This document shows positions 26,965-35,776 of a stretch of DNA of 39,748 bases, piece after piece. Position 1 is the stretch's first letter. Each line of letters begins with the position of its first letter. Made by a program: the position numbers and the translations under genes. The DNA lies in assembly GCA_021814615.1 (NCBI GenBank), contig JAKAHZ010000017.1, positions 1-39,748 on the forward strand, read 5' to 3'. This stretch comes from Nitrospirota bacterium (GTDB lineage Bacteria > Nitrospirota > UBA9217). The notes beneath the pieces are model-generated. The model saw nothing but the letters and a program-made list of their open reading frames with translations, was not told where the DNA came from and did no database searches.

Positions 26965-26974
26965 TGCCAATCTG

Positions 26975-27072
26975 CTCTCACGAAACCACGAAGACACGAG
27001 AAAAAGCGCTGAGAATCACCCCTCGCGAAGCTGCGACGAATTACGCTGAGAAGCGTTCCGCGGTGAAATAAT
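26975..27072. repeat. Dispersed intergenic repeat, copy F (left arm clear, right arm eroded)
   Basis: ctctcacgaaaccacgaagacacgagaaaaagcg; distal ttccgcggtgaaataa. Confidence 0.55.
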
Positions 27073-27114
27073 CCATTATGTTTGCAGTGATGCATTTCGA
27101 AAAACGGAGGACCC

Positions 27115-27822
27115 ATGCGGCCTGACGGCAGAAAATCCGATGAGCTACGGAAGCTCAGGATCACCAGGAATTACCTCAAGAACGCCGAAGGCTCGGTCCT
27201 GATCCAGATGGGCGATACCTGGGTCATCTGCTCAGCCACGGTGGAGAACTCGGTCCCCCCGTTCCTGAAGGGCAAAGGGAAAGGGTGGGTCACCGCGGAA
27301 TACGCCATGCTGCCCCGGTCATCGGCCCAGCGCATCCAGCGCGAGCGCGCCAAGATCGGCGGACGGACGCATGAGATCCAGCGACTTATCGGCAGGGCGC
27401 TCCGGTCCGTGGTGGACATGAATGCCCTGGGTGAGCGGTCTGTGCTGATCGACTGCGACGTGGTGCAGGCCGACGGCGGCACGCGCACCGCATCGATCAC
27501 CGGCGCCTACATCGCGCTCGTGGATGCCCTGCGCCACGCCCGGAAACAGGGATTGATAGCGAACGTCCCGGTGCTGGACCACCTTGCCGCGGTGAGCGTG
27601 GGCATCGTTGACGGGAAACCGCTCCTCGACCTTTGTTATACCGAGGATTCGACGGCTGAAGTGGACATGAACCTGGTCATGACCGGCAAGGGCGGCATCG
27701 TCGAGATCCAGGGCACTGCCGAGGGAGAACCTTTTACCAAGGCGCAGCTGGCGAAGATGCTCGCGTTGGGGGAAAAGGGGATCAAGGCGCTCATTGAAAA
27801 GCAGAAAGCCGTGTTGAAATAG
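27115..27822 (+). CDS. rph: Ribonuclease PH
   Basis: [44 protein letters not shown]...[19 protein letters not shown]. Confidence 0.97.
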   Translation: MRPDGRKSDELRKLRITRNYLKNAEGSVLIQMGDTWVICSATVENSVPPFLKGKGKGWVTAEYAMLPRSSAQRIQRERAKIGGRTHEIQRLIGRALRSVVDMNALGERSVLIDCDVVQADGGTRTASITGAYIALVDALRHARKQGLIANVPVLDHLAAVSVGIVDGKPLLDLCYTEDSTAEVDMNLVMTGKGGIVEIQGTAEGEPFTKAQLAKMLALGEKGIKALIEKQKAVLK

Positions 27823-27829
27823 AATAAAA

Positions 27830-28060
27830 ACCTTCACCACGAAGGTCACGAAGCACACGAAGGAATGCTGGCGTGGAGAAAGCAGACTTCTCGTACAGGC
27901 TCATCTGATGAGAATCATCCCGAGTGAAGCGAAGAACCTGATCTGAATCAGTAAGCGAGATTCTTCATTCCCGCAGATTGATAAATATGAGCGATACTTC
28001 GACGTTACACTTCTCTGCCTGATTTCTTCGTGAACTTCGTGGTCTTCGTGGTAAAATTCT
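27830..28060. repeat. Dispersed palindromic intergenic repeat, copy G (long spacer)
   Basis: Left ACCTTCACCACGAAGGTCACGAAGCACACGAAGGA; right GATTTCTTCGTGAACTTCGTGGTCTTCGTGGTAAAATTCT. Confidence 0.75.
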
Positions 28061-28094
28061 GTTTTCCGGCTCTGATTCCATCTCGAACATTCCC

Positions 28095-28661
28095 ATGATC
28101 GCTTTCTGGACCTCCCTTGCATTCGTCGTTCTCGCCGAAATGGGCGACAAGACCCAGCTCCTGGCCATGGCCTTCGCAACGCGCATGCGGTGGCAGACCG
28201 TGATGGGGGGCGTCTTCGTCGCAACGGCGGCGAATCATTTCCTGGCGGTCCTGGCGGGCAATTATCTGACCGCGCTCGTGCCGCTGCTGTACATCAAGAT
28301 CGCCGCCGCGGTTTCCTTCATTCTCTTCGGCCTTTGGACGATCAAGGGGGATACGCTGGATGACGAGGACAAACGGTTCAACTTCAGCCCTTTCTGGACC
28401 GTTACGGTGGCGTTTTTCATCGCAGAGATGGGGGACAAGACCCAGCTTGCTACCGTCGCCCTCGCCGCGGACTTCCATGCCGTCCTCCCCGTCTGGATGG
28501 GCACCACCACGGGCATGCTGATCGCCGACGCCATCGGCATCATCCTGGGCATTGTCCTGCACAAAAGGCTGCCGGAAAAGCAGATCAAGTGGTTTGCTGC
28601 GCTGGTCTTTATCGGATTCGGCGTCTGGGGAATGTACGAGGCGCTGGCGGGGAGGGGATGA
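28095..28661 (+). CDS. TMEM165/GDT1 (UPF0016) family cation transporter
   Basis: Two EMGDKTQ motifs (LAEMGDKTQLLAMAF and IAEMGDKTQLATVAL) in a polytopic membrane protein. Confidence 0.93.
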   Translation: MIAFWTSLAFVVLAEMGDKTQLLAMAFATRMRWQTVMGGVFVATAANHFLAVLAGNYLTALVPLLYIKIAAAVSFILFGLWTIKGDTLDDEDKRFNFSPFWTVTVAFFIAEMGDKTQLATVALAADFHAVLPVWMGTTTGMLIADAIGIILGIVLHKRLPEKQIKWFAALVFIGFGVWGMYEALAGRG

Positions 28662-28715
28662 GGTTTGGCCTGAGGCCGGCCCGGGGCCGCAACAACATCG
28701 AAAACAGGATGACGC

Positions 28716-31190
28716 CTATTTCATCACCGATGCCAGCGTTGATTGCAGGTTCCGGTAATCGAAGGGCTTGATCAGGAATCCCTGGAATCCGCGGCTGGCA
28801 TAGTCTGAGACAACCGCGTTATCCGAATACCCGCTCGTCACAACCGCCACGACCGACGGATCGAACTCACGCAGACGCGTGATCGTTTCCTCGCCGCCCA
28901 TGCCGCCCTTCACCGTCACATCGAGAATGACCACATCAAAGGGCGTTCCGGCCCTTATCGCCGACTGATATTTTCCGATGGCGGCAGCTCCATCGGCAGC
29001 GAATTCCACGTCCTGCCCCATTTCCCGCAGCATCTCTCCCAGGGAATCGAGCACTCCTGCCTCATCATCCATGACCAGGACGCGTCCGGCCCGGAGCGGC
29101 GCGGTATTGCCGCTTGCTACCGACGGCACGAAGGGATTTTCGCTTGCCGGCAGAAGGATCGAGAAGGTGCTTCCCTGTTTCGGCGCGGAGATCACATCGA
29201 TCGATCCGCCGTGGTTTCTCACAATGGAATAGGACGTTGCCAGGCCCAGGCCGCTGCCTGTCTCTTTGGTCGTAAAGTAGGGTTCGAAGATGCGGCCCAG
29301 GCGCTCTTCGGGGATGCCGGCGCCACTGTCCGTGATCGTGATCCTGACCCACCTCCGGCCATCGAGGCCGCTGCCGTAGCCGTCATTCTCGGCCGATATC
29401 TTAATAAGGCCGCCGTTCGGCATGGCCTGGTCGGCGTTCAGGACGATGTTCTGAACGACCTGGCCGATCTGTCCTTCATCGGCTTCGACGGGCAGGAGAT
29501 CGTCCGCAATATCGATACGGCAGTCGGAACGGGAGCCGCTCAGGGCGAAGTGGGCGGCGGTGTCGATGACCGGTCCCAGGGCGATGGTCCGCGTGACCGG
29601 TTTCCCTCCCTTGGAGAAGGTGAGCAGCTGGTTCGTAAGGCTCGCTGCCATGTGGAGCGATTTCTCCGCCTTGTCCAGCATGAACAGCACCCTCTCGGGC
29701 TTGTCGATCTTGAGCCGGGCAACGGTCAGGAACCCGAAGACGACCTGGAGCCAGTTGTTGAAATCATGGGCGATGCCTCCCGCGAGCACGCCGATGGCCT
29801 CGAGCTTCTGCGCCTTCAGCAGCTCCACTTCCGTGCGCAGCCGTTCGGTGATGTCGCGGGCGACTGCGATCACCACGGTGCTGCCGCGGTAGGAGGCGGG
29901 CACGAACCGGATCTCCGACGGAAACGCCTCCCCGCCCGGACGGGCGCCCCAGAAGGTGAGCTGGCTCGGCTCGCCGCCAAAGGCCCGGCGCATCGCGGCG
30001 GAAACGGCGGACGGATCGTTCCTGCCCGGCGCGCCGAGATCGGCAAGGGTTTGCCCGGTTAGCTCCCCGGAGGGCCTTCCGTACATCATCGCCGCGCCCT
30101 TGTTGAGATCGACGATCCTTCCCGAGGCGTCGTGGAGGAAAATGCCGTCGGTGATGCTGTCGATCAGGTTCCGGTAGCCTGCTTCGGACTCGATGAGACG
30201 CTTTTCCGCCTCGTGCCGTTCCGTGATGTCGTGGATGATGGTGAACAGCAGGACGCGGTCCTTGATCGCGATGGGCGAACTGTGGAGTTCCACGGTCCGG
30301 GTCGTGCCGTCCGCGAGTCGGTGAGGCGCGATGAAACGGTTGCGTATGCGCTGAAGAGCCTGCCGCCGCGCATCACGGACCTCCTCTGCCGGACGACTGT
30401 GGAGGTCTCCGGTATTCATGCGGCGCAGCTCTTCGACGCTGTATCCGTAAAACAGGCCGGCCGACGTGTTGGCGTCGACGATATTTCCGGTTTCTGGCTC
30501 GACGAGCAGCATGACGGCGTTGTGTTCTTCGAACATGAGGTGCAGGAGCTCGGCGTTCTTCCGGACGTCGTCAAGCAGTTCGACATTCTCGAATTTGAGC
30601 ATGATCGACGAAATGATCGTTGCATGGTTGGACAACGAGAGGCGCACCAGCGCAATGAGGTAAAACAGGATGAGGATGGAGATGGTGTACTTGATCTCGC
30701 CGCCGTCGAGGAAACAGCGGAGCGCATAGGGAAGCAGGGCCGGGACCATCCAGACCGCCGGGCCGTACCGCAGGGACGAATGAGACACCGTCGTTGCGGC
30801 CGAAAGACTGGCCATCACGAGAATGGAGACCGAAAGGAGGGCGAGGGAATCCGCGGGAAAAATGAGGAACGCCGACATGCCCCAGGCGATGCCCGAGAGG
30901 AGCGTGAGCAGGAGATAGGCGTTCTTCCAGACCTCGCCGGGAAATTGCCCGCCCTCGACTTTCCTGAACAGCCTGTAGAGGATGATCCGGCTGAAAACGA
31001 TCACCAGGATCGAGGACAGCCAGGCCAGGATCGTTTCAACGGGAGCGACGGCCCGCAACAGCCCGGCCAGGATCAGCGCGACGACGAAAGAAGTGAGCTG
31101 CATCGTCGGGAGCTGGCGGAAGGCCAGGCGGACCTGCTCCCGAACCGCTGCAGCAGAGAGGCTGCTCTCGCGCGACAATTCAGCGTCCAT
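28716..31190 (-). CDS. Hybrid sensor histidine kinase: membrane N-terminus, PAS domains, HisKA/HATPase_c, C-terminal receiver
   Basis: N-terminal TM helices; GGIAHDFNNWLQVV; DSGAGIPEERLGRIFEPYFTTKETGSGLGLATSYSIVRNHGG; receiver VLVMDDEAGVLDSL...VVILDVTVKGGMGG. Confidence 0.92.
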   Translation of the reverse strand: MDAELSRESSLSAAAVREQVRLAFRQLPTMQLTSFVVALILAGLLRAVAPVETILAWLSSILVIVFSRIILYRLFRKVEGGQFPGEVWKNAYLLLTLLSGIAWGMSAFLIFPADSLALLSVSILVMASLSAATTVSHSSLRYGPAVWMVPALLPYALRCFLDGGEIKYTISILILFYLIALVRLSLSNHATIISSIMLKFENVELLDDVRKNAELLHLMFEEHNAVMLLVEPETGNIVDANTSAGLFYGYSVEELRRMNTGDLHSRPAEEVRDARRQALQRIRNRFIAPHRLADGTTRTVELHSSPIAIKDRVLLFTIIHDITERHEAEKRLIESEAGYRNLIDSITDGIFLHDASGRIVDLNKGAAMMYGRPSGELTGQTLADLGAPGRNDPSAVSAAMRRAFGGEPSQLTFWGARPGGEAFPSEIRFVPASYRGSTVVIAVARDITERLRTEVELLKAQKLEAIGVLAGGIAHDFNNWLQVVFGFLTVARLKIDKPERVLFMLDKAEKSLHMAASLTNQLLTFSKGGKPVTRTIALGPVIDTAAHFALSGSRSDCRIDIADDLLPVEADEGQIGQVVQNIVLNADQAMPNGGLIKISAENDGYGSGLDGRRWVRITITDSGAGIPEERLGRIFEPYFTTKETGSGLGLATSYSIVRNHGGSIDVISAPKQGSTFSILLPASENPFVPSVASGNTAPLRAGRVLVMDDEAGVLDSLGEMLREMGQDVEFAADGAAAIGKYQSAIRAGTPFDVVILDVTVKGGMGGEETITRLREFDPSVVAVVTSGYSDNAVVSDYASRGFQGFLIKPFDYRNLQSTLASVMK

Positions 31191-31668
31191 GGCGTATCCG
31201 GGAAGCCTTCGCGGGGATCAGCCGCTTCCAGAAGATGTATTCGGCCACGTTTTCGCGGATCAGGCCGTCGATCCGTCCTACGCGGGCATACCCGCATTTC
31301 CGGTAAAACGACTGGGCTTGCCGGTTGAACGCGGAAACGCAGAGAAATAAATGCGGGGAGGTGAGCGCCGTGTTCGTTTCTGCGAACCGCAGGAGTTTTC
31401 TGCCGATTCCCTGTTTCCGTCTGGCCGGAGCGACGCCGATGGCGCGGAGGTAGCCTCCCCGGGCGAAGGCCGGCCCGGCGGCAAAGACGACGAATCCGGC
31501 CACGGACCCGCCGGCGATGCAGACGAAAGCCTCCTTCCGTTTCATCGACGGGGCAAAGTCGATTCCTTCCCGGAGCGTGAGCCAGGGCTCCGACGACGCG
31601 ACAATCTTCGCGCAGTCGGGGAGATGGGACCGCTTCATCGGCACGATCTGAAAGGAAAGGTTTTTCAT
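31180..31668 (-). CDS. GNAT-family N-acetyltransferase
   Basis: LRAIGVAPARRKQGIGRKLLRFAE acetyl-CoA loop; ...FNRQAQSFYRKCGYARVGRI. Start M at 31668. Confidence 0.88.
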   Translation of the reverse strand: MKNLSFQIVPMKRSHLPDCAKIVASSEPWLTLREGIDFAPSMKRKEAFVCIAGGSVAGFVVFAAGPAFARGGYLRAIGVAPARRKQGIGRKLLRFAETNTALTSPHLFLCVSAFNRQAQSFYRKCGYARVGRIDGLIRENVAEYIFWKRLIPAKASRIRHGR

Positions 31669-31717
31669 CGGCGATTCATCATGACGTCGCTGCTCCGGCC
31701 TGAAGATGCTCCGCAGG

Positions 31718-32338
31718 TCACGTTCGCTGCATTGCCTCGATCCGCAGCCGTTCAAAGACCTCGCGCGCCTGGTGCTCCGTCGCTTCACGGGTCCCTCGGT
31801 TGTCGATCACGAAGTTGGCGACGGCCCGCTTCCCGGAGAGCGGCATCTGGCTCCTGATGCGCGCAAGCGCCTGGTCCCGGGTAAAGCGGTCCCGTGCCAT
31901 GAGCCGGTCGAGCTGCTGTTCCTCGTCGGCGGAGACGACCACGACGCGGTCCATTTTCGTGTGATAGCCGGTCTCGATCAGGAGCGCTGCGTCAAGGACG
32001 ACGACGGCGTTCGGATCGCGGTCGCGGATATGCCTGACCTGGTGCTGGTATGCTTCGAAAACGCGGGGATGAATGCAGGCGTTAAGCCACGCCCGCTGGT
32101 CCGGATCGTTGAACACGATGTCGCCGATCTTCCTCCGGTCCAGCGAACCATCGGGCGCCAGGACGGTTGCGCCGAAGCGGGCGGCAACCTCGCGGTACGC
32201 TCCCTGGCCCACGGCGAGGAGCTCATGGACGATCTTGTCGGCGTCGACGATATGGGCGCCCAGATCGCGGAACACGCGGGTGACCAGGCTTTTCCCGCTT
32301 GCAATGCCGCCGGTGAGTCCCACGAGGAGCATGCGCAC
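31718..32338 (-). CDS. coaE: Dephospho-CoA kinase
   Basis: MLLVGLTGGIASGKSLVTRVFRDLGAHIVDADKIVHEL; VVVVSADEEQQLDRLMARDRFTRDQALARI. Confidence 0.95.
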   Translation of the reverse strand: MRMLLVGLTGGIASGKSLVTRVFRDLGAHIVDADKIVHELLAVGQGAYREVAARFGATVLAPDGSLDRRKIGDIVFNDPDQRAWLNACIHPRVFEAYQHQVRHIRDRDPNAVVVLDAALLIETGYHTKMDRVVVVSADEEQQLDRLMARDRFTRDQALARIRSQMPLSGKRAVANFVIDNRGTREATEHQAREVFERLRIEAMQRT

Positions 32339-32351
32339 ACTCCGAGAAAGA

Positions 32352-33026
32352 TTATCGGGCCAGGAATTCGTAGACCATGTGGAATCCCCGGAACGATATG
32401 CTAAGCGACCTCATTATACCACCCGTCAGATAGGAAAGAAATTCCATGTCCCGCGCCAGCAGGACACGGATGAGCAGGGCCGTCAACAGGACGTTGAAAA
32501 GGAAAATCAGCGGATAGGAGAAAAAAGCGCCGTGCTCCTGAATATCCTTCTGGTCCGTGCGGAGGAACAGAGCGGTCAGGACGAGGTGGAAGGCAAAGGA
32601 CGCTCCGGCGGCCAGGACGAGCCAGGGTTCGAGCGACGGAAAGCCGGAAACATGGGCCGCCGCGTAGGCGATCAGCGCCAGCGCGGTATAGAGCGGAAAG
32701 AAGTAAGGCGCCAGCGTGATGAGGACGTTCGATTTGGTCAGCTGCACATGGCCGCCCTTTTCGCTGGCCTGGAAGGCCAGAACCTTGCCGCCGAAGAGGA
32801 CGGCAAAGAGGGCGTGGGTGAGTTCGTGACCGACCACGTAGCTCAGGATCGGCTTCCGGAAGAGGAAGTGGACGACCAGATAGAGCAGTGCCCCGCCGGT
32901 GAACCAGTAGGGGATCAGCGGCTTGTAAACGACGGTGAAAACCGTTGAGCCCAGCTCCCAGAGAAACCCGATGCAGAAGGGCAGGAGCGCGATGCCGATG
33001 AGTATCTTGCCGATTTGCCTGAGCAT
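32352..33026 (-). CDS. Polytopic membrane protein with HELTH motif (M50-like metalloprotease candidate)
   Basis: YVVGHELTHALFAVLFGGKVLAFQASEKGGHVQLTKSN (HExxH in a membrane context). Confidence 0.65.
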   Translation of the reverse strand: MLRQIGKILIGIALLPFCIGFLWELGSTVFTVVYKPLIPYWFTGGALLYLVVHFLFRKPILSYVVGHELTHALFAVLFGGKVLAFQASEKGGHVQLTKSNVLITLAPYFFPLYTALALIAYAAAHVSGFPSLEPWLVLAAGASFAFHLVLTALFLRTDQKDIQEHGAFFSYPLIFLFNVLLTALLIRVLLARDMEFLSYLTGGIMRSLSISFRGFHMVYEFLAR

Positions 33027-33031
33027 GGTTC

Positions 33032-33385
33032 CTAGAGCAGGTTCTTCAGGAGATACTGGGACAGGTCGTCGGGCCCCGAAGGGTCGCGGCGTACGGCGAT
33101 GAATCCCGGGTCAGCCTGGTAGGCGACATCCCGGTAAATGATCGAATCCATGTATGACTCGGCGCCCATCTCCCGGAGCTCTTCTTCCGATCGGATCTCG
33201 CCGGACAGGCCTGCGGGATCGGGCGCGTTGTCCGCGGTCCGTACGATGCGGAAGGCCGGGAGCAGGTCGAAGGCGGGATTGCCGGCGGTCAGCATGGTGA
33301 GAACGCCCTGGTCCACGGAGATCTTGCCGGCCTCCACCATGCTGTCCAGCATGCTCTGGGAGAAGAAGAGCTTTTTCGTGGTCAC
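33032..33385 (-). CDS. Small uncharacterised protein, GTG start
   Basis: GGAGGGACC-GTG; (M)TTKKLFFSQSMLDSMVEAGKISVDQGVLTMLTAGNPAFDLLPAFRIVRTADNAPDPAGLSGEIRSEEELREMGAESYMDSIIYRDVAYQADPGFIAVRRDPSGPDDLSQYLLKNLL. The track start at 33892 runs antiparallel through lptG coding frames. Confidence 0.7.
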   Translation of the reverse strand: MTTKKLFFSQSMLDSMVEAGKISVDQGVLTMLTAGNPAFDLLPAFRIVRTADNAPDPAGLSGEIRSEEELREMGAESYMDSIIYRDVAYQADPGFIAVRRDPSGPDDLSQYLLKNLL

Positions 33386-33396
33386 GGTCCCTCCCG

Positions 33397-34482
33397 TCAA
33401 ACGCTCCGCTGAAGACGGATGATGGCCGCCAGGCTCAGAACGAAAAAGACCACATTGGCGAACCATGCCGCGTACAACGGCGGAATCGTGCCGGAGATGC
33501 CCAGCGCCCTGCCGCCGCTCGTGAGCGCCCAGTAGATGGCGGAGATGAGAACGGCCATGGCGATGCCCCGCGCGGTGCCGCCGCTCCGCACCTGGATGAG
33601 CGAGAAGGGCGTCGCGATCATCACCATCAGGAGGCTGGCGAAGGGATAGGCCAGCTTGCCGTAGAGGTCGACTTCCTGGCGGGTAGCCCGGTACCCGCTG
33701 CTCTTGAGCCTGCGCACGTACTCCCAGAGCTCGGTGAAATTCATCTCCTCCGCGCTCTTGACGATCATGCTCATGTCCGCCGGCTTGTCCACGATGTTGT
33801 AAACCTCGTCGTTCGCCGAGGAGATGGCGATTGTGTCGTTCTGCGGCGTGTATTTCCTGCCGTCCTTCAGGAGCCACCGGTCGCTCTCCCACACCAGCTT
33901 GTGGGCGATGATGCGTTCTTTCACCGTGAAGTCGGGGTTCAGCCGGTAGATGTTCACCCCCAGCATTTCCCGGCGGTCCGGCGCGACCACATCGATGTTG
34001 GCGATGCTGTTATCGGGGCCGCGCAGCCAGAGCTTGCGCTGCTGGAAGATGGCGCGCTGCTGTTTCTTCTCCACCTCGACGTTCTTGACCTGCGTGGCCT
34101 TGGCCGTGTACTGCGGCATGATGACCTCGTTGTTCAGGAAAGCGAACGCCGAAATGAGCAGGCCGCCGATGAACACCGGGGTGATGACGCCGAAGAGGCT
34201 GACGCCGCCCGCGCGCATGGCCGTGATCTCCTGGTGGCGGGAGAGCCCGCCCAGGGAGAGCAGTGTGCCGATGAGCGTGGCGAAGGGCAGCGCCTGGCTG
34301 GCCATGCCAGGGATGCTGTACAGGTAGTACCGTGCGATCTGGAGAAGGCCGGCCTTGTTCTTGATGAAACTGTCGGCCTCTTTGAGGAACGTGACGCTTA
34401 AATAAAGCACGACGATCCCTGCCAGGACGGCGAAGGACAGGCGGATGAACTCCATGAATATGTAGCGGTTGATGAGTTTCAT
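33397..34482 (-). CDS. lptG: LPS export ABC transporter permease LptG
   Basis: MKLINRYIFMEFIRLSFAVLAGIVVLYLSVTFLKEAD; SLGGLSRHQEITAMRAGGVSLF. Confidence 0.92.
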   Translation of the reverse strand: MKLINRYIFMEFIRLSFAVLAGIVVLYLSVTFLKEADSFIKNKAGLLQIARYYLYSIPGMASQALPFATLIGTLLSLGGLSRHQEITAMRAGGVSLFGVITPVFIGGLLISAFAFLNNEVIMPQYTAKATQVKNVEVEKKQQRAIFQQRKLWLRGPDNSIANIDVVAPDRREMLGVNIYRLNPDFTVKERIIAHKLVWESDRWLLKDGRKYTPQNDTIAISSANDEVYNIVDKPADMSMIVKSAEEMNFTELWEYVRRLKSSGYRATRQEVDLYGKLAYPFASLLMVMIATPFSLIQVRSGGTARGIAMAVLISAIYWALTSGGRALGISGTIPPLYAAWFANVVFFVLSLAAIIRLQRSV

Positions 34483-34495
34483 GTATTGAACATCG

Positions 34496-34582
34496 CTTTG
34501 CCGCAAAGACGCCAAGACACGAAGGAACGGACAGGAATAATGCAGATTATACTTCGCGTCTTCGTGACTTCGTGGCGGAATA
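34496..34582. repeat. Dispersed palindromic intergenic repeat, copy H (lptF-lptG)
   Basis: Left CTTTGCCGCAAAGACGCCAAGACACGAAGGA; right TTCGCGTCTTCGTGACTTCGTGGCGGAAT. Confidence 0.75.
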
Positions 34583-34587
34583 TATGT

Positions 34588-35775
34588 CTACAGTTTCGGC
34601 TTCTTCCGGAAAAGGTCCGTTGCCTTCCGCGCAACCTTTGATGCGACGACGCCCAGGCCGAAATAGATCTCATGCCCCTTCTTGACGAGCAGGAAAAGCG
34701 TTCCCGCCGTGATCAGTCCGTTCGGCAGCCAGTATGCGGCCAGAGGGGAGAGCGCCCCGCTCTCGGCAAGGTTCGCCCCCGTGGCCAGAATCATGTAATA
34801 CGCGAGGATCACGCCGATGGCGATGGCGATGCCGGCCGACTTTCCGGAGCGGCTCCTGCGTATGCCCAGCGGCGCGCCGATGAGGCCGAAAATAAGGCAG
34901 GCATAGGAGACGGAAAGCCGCTTGTGCAGCTCGATCTCCATGGCCTTCGTCGGCTTGCCTTCCCGGCGGGCCTCGCGCATGAGCTCGAGGAGCCTGAGAC
35001 TGTCGGTTTCATCGATGTCGCGGGCCGCCGATCCCCTGCGACGGACCACGGAATGGTCGATGTCCAGGTACAGCGCAGCGGCATGGAACGACATGAGCGA
35101 ATAGTTCTCCGTCCCGCGGGGCTGCGGATGGACCGTTCCGTCCTCCAGGGACAGGGTGACGTTGAGCGTGTCGGGATCCGCCGTGAGCTTGCCGTGCCTG
35201 GCGACGATGGAATAGGGCTCCGACGAAGACCGCTCGTCGGAGATGAACACGCCCTCCATGTCGTCGAGGGAGGACATGCGGTCGACATAGATGATCATGC
35301 CGTCGAAGGTGCTGGTGAACACGCCCGGCTCGAGGCCCACCATGGCCTTGGACTTCACCATGTTGAAGAGGTGGCTCTTGAGGGCGAAATTGGACCGGGG
35401 CGCCAGGAGATTGGCGATGACGCCGGTGAACAGGAAAAGGGCGAAGGAGACGTAGAGCACCGGCCGGACCATGGTGTATAGACTGACGCGGGAGGCTTTC
35501 ATGGCCGTGATCTCGGAGTCCGACGAGAGGCGCGTAAAGGCCGTGAGCGTCGCCACGAGCAGCGAGATGGGGAGCGTGACCATCAGGAAGCCCGGGAGGA
35601 TGTAGAGCAGGAGTTTGGCGACCGCTTCCGGCGAGGAACCCTTGGACAGAAGCAGTTCGACGAGACGGAACAGTTTCTGCAGGAACAGCGCGAGGGTGAG
35701 GACGGCGATGCTCAGGAAGAACGGGGGCAGGATCTCGCGGATGATGTACCGGTCCAGAATGCGACCTCTGAGCAT
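34588..35775 (-). CDS. lptF: LPS export ABC transporter permease LptF
   Basis: MLRGRILDRYIIREILPPFFLSIAVLTLALFLQKLFRLVELLL; LSSDSEITAMKASRVSLY. Confidence 0.92.
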   Translation of the reverse strand: MLRGRILDRYIIREILPPFFLSIAVLTLALFLQKLFRLVELLLSKGSSPEAVAKLLLYILPGFLMVTLPISLLVATLTAFTRLSSDSEITAMKASRVSLYTMVRPVLYVSFALFLFTGVIANLLAPRSNFALKSHLFNMVKSKAMVGLEPGVFTSTFDGMIIYVDRMSSLDDMEGVFISDERSSSEPYSIVARHGKLTADPDTLNVTLSLEDGTVHPQPRGTENYSLMSFHAAALYLDIDHSVVRRRGSAARDIDETDSLRLLELMREARREGKPTKAMEIELHKRLSVSYACLIFGLIGAPLGIRRSRSGKSAGIAIAIGVILAYYMILATGANLAESGALSPLAAYWLPNGLITAGTLFLLVKKGHEIYFGLGVVASKVARKATDLFRKKPKL

Positions 35776-35776
35776 G

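Noticed and set aside
27823-28094. Possible yybP-ykoY (Mn) riboswitch upstream of the TMEM165/GDT1 gene
   Set aside because: Expected from family knowledge, but I could not recognise its conserved core; the region is occupied by the palindromic repeat.
30132-31328. 398-aa plus ORF opposite the histidine kinase
   Set aside because: Antisense shadow, charged low-complexity translation.
33386-33892. N-terminal part of the 286-aa minus ORF (33032-33892)
   Set aside because: Overlaps lptG in another frame with low-complexity translation; a GTG with SD at 33385 gives the real start.
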